From CAYQTL01 sp964420405 (GTDB lineage Bacteria; Acidobacteriota; Thermoanaerobaculia; Thermoanaerobaculales; Sulfomarinibacteraceae), in the NCBI GenBank assembly GCA_964420405.1, contig CAYQTL010000142.1, positions 1 through 5,649 of the forward strand: 5,649 nucleotides of DNA, given 5' to 3'. How positions within the stretch are numbered: the first letter of the stretch is position 1; every line of letters begins with the position of its first letter. Made by a program: the position numbers and the translations under genes. The notes beneath the pieces are model-generated. The model had not been told where the DNA came from, searched no databases, and worked only from the letters and a program-made list of their open reading frames with translations. Positions 5,603-5,649 of this stretch are shown piece after piece.

Positions 5603-5649
5603 GCCGGCGTGCTCGTGCGCTTCGCGCCCGGCGACCCCCCGGGATGAGC

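Noticed and set aside
5494..5646. A CRISPR array
   Set aside because: The repeats are only 6-11 bases, unevenly spaced and present in two to three copies, with no spacer pattern.

Overview
The window is a compact, very GC-rich stretch (about 70% G+C by eye) of bacterial chromosome. It carries four protein genes, all on the minus strand, and no RNA gene, CRISPR array, insertion sequence or phage gene that I can see. The base composition, the strong G/C preference at third codon positions and the clear AAGGAGG-type ribosome binding site fit a high-GC group such as Actinomycetota or Myxococcota/deltaproteobacterial relatives. The sequence alone does not decide between these.

Layout in the direction of transcription (right to left): (1) a GNAT-family N-acetyltransferase of RimJ/RimL type at 4935-5468; (2) 22 bases later, a small radical SAM protein with a CX3CX2C cluster motif and a cysteine-rich C-terminal domain at 4010-4912; (3) a 331-base gene-free stretch holding a candidate promoter, several inverted and direct repeats and a strong ribosome binding site; (4) a secreted penicillin acylase/acyl-homoserine-lactone acylase-type N-terminal-nucleophile hydrolase at 913-3678; (5) two hairpins, the second a textbook intrinsic terminator with a T-run; (6) an alpha/beta hydrolase that starts at a GTG after the terminator (100-771) and ends unusually soon after its catalytic histidine. 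The last 99 bases on the left hold no recognisable gene. The right edge, upstream of the acetyltransferase, holds short hexameric and direct repeats.

The acetyltransferase and radical SAM genes probably form one two-gene transcription unit. The acylase looks like a single-gene unit with its own promoter, signal peptide and terminator. The hydrolase seems to be a separate unit, or is expressed by readthrough. No pathway clearly joins all four. The acylase would cleave amide-linked acyl chains (beta-lactams, acyl-homoserine lactones or lipopeptides) outside the cytoplasm. The radical SAM protein is the least predictable component, because its substrate cannot be read from the sequence and no precursor peptide gene is visible beside it.
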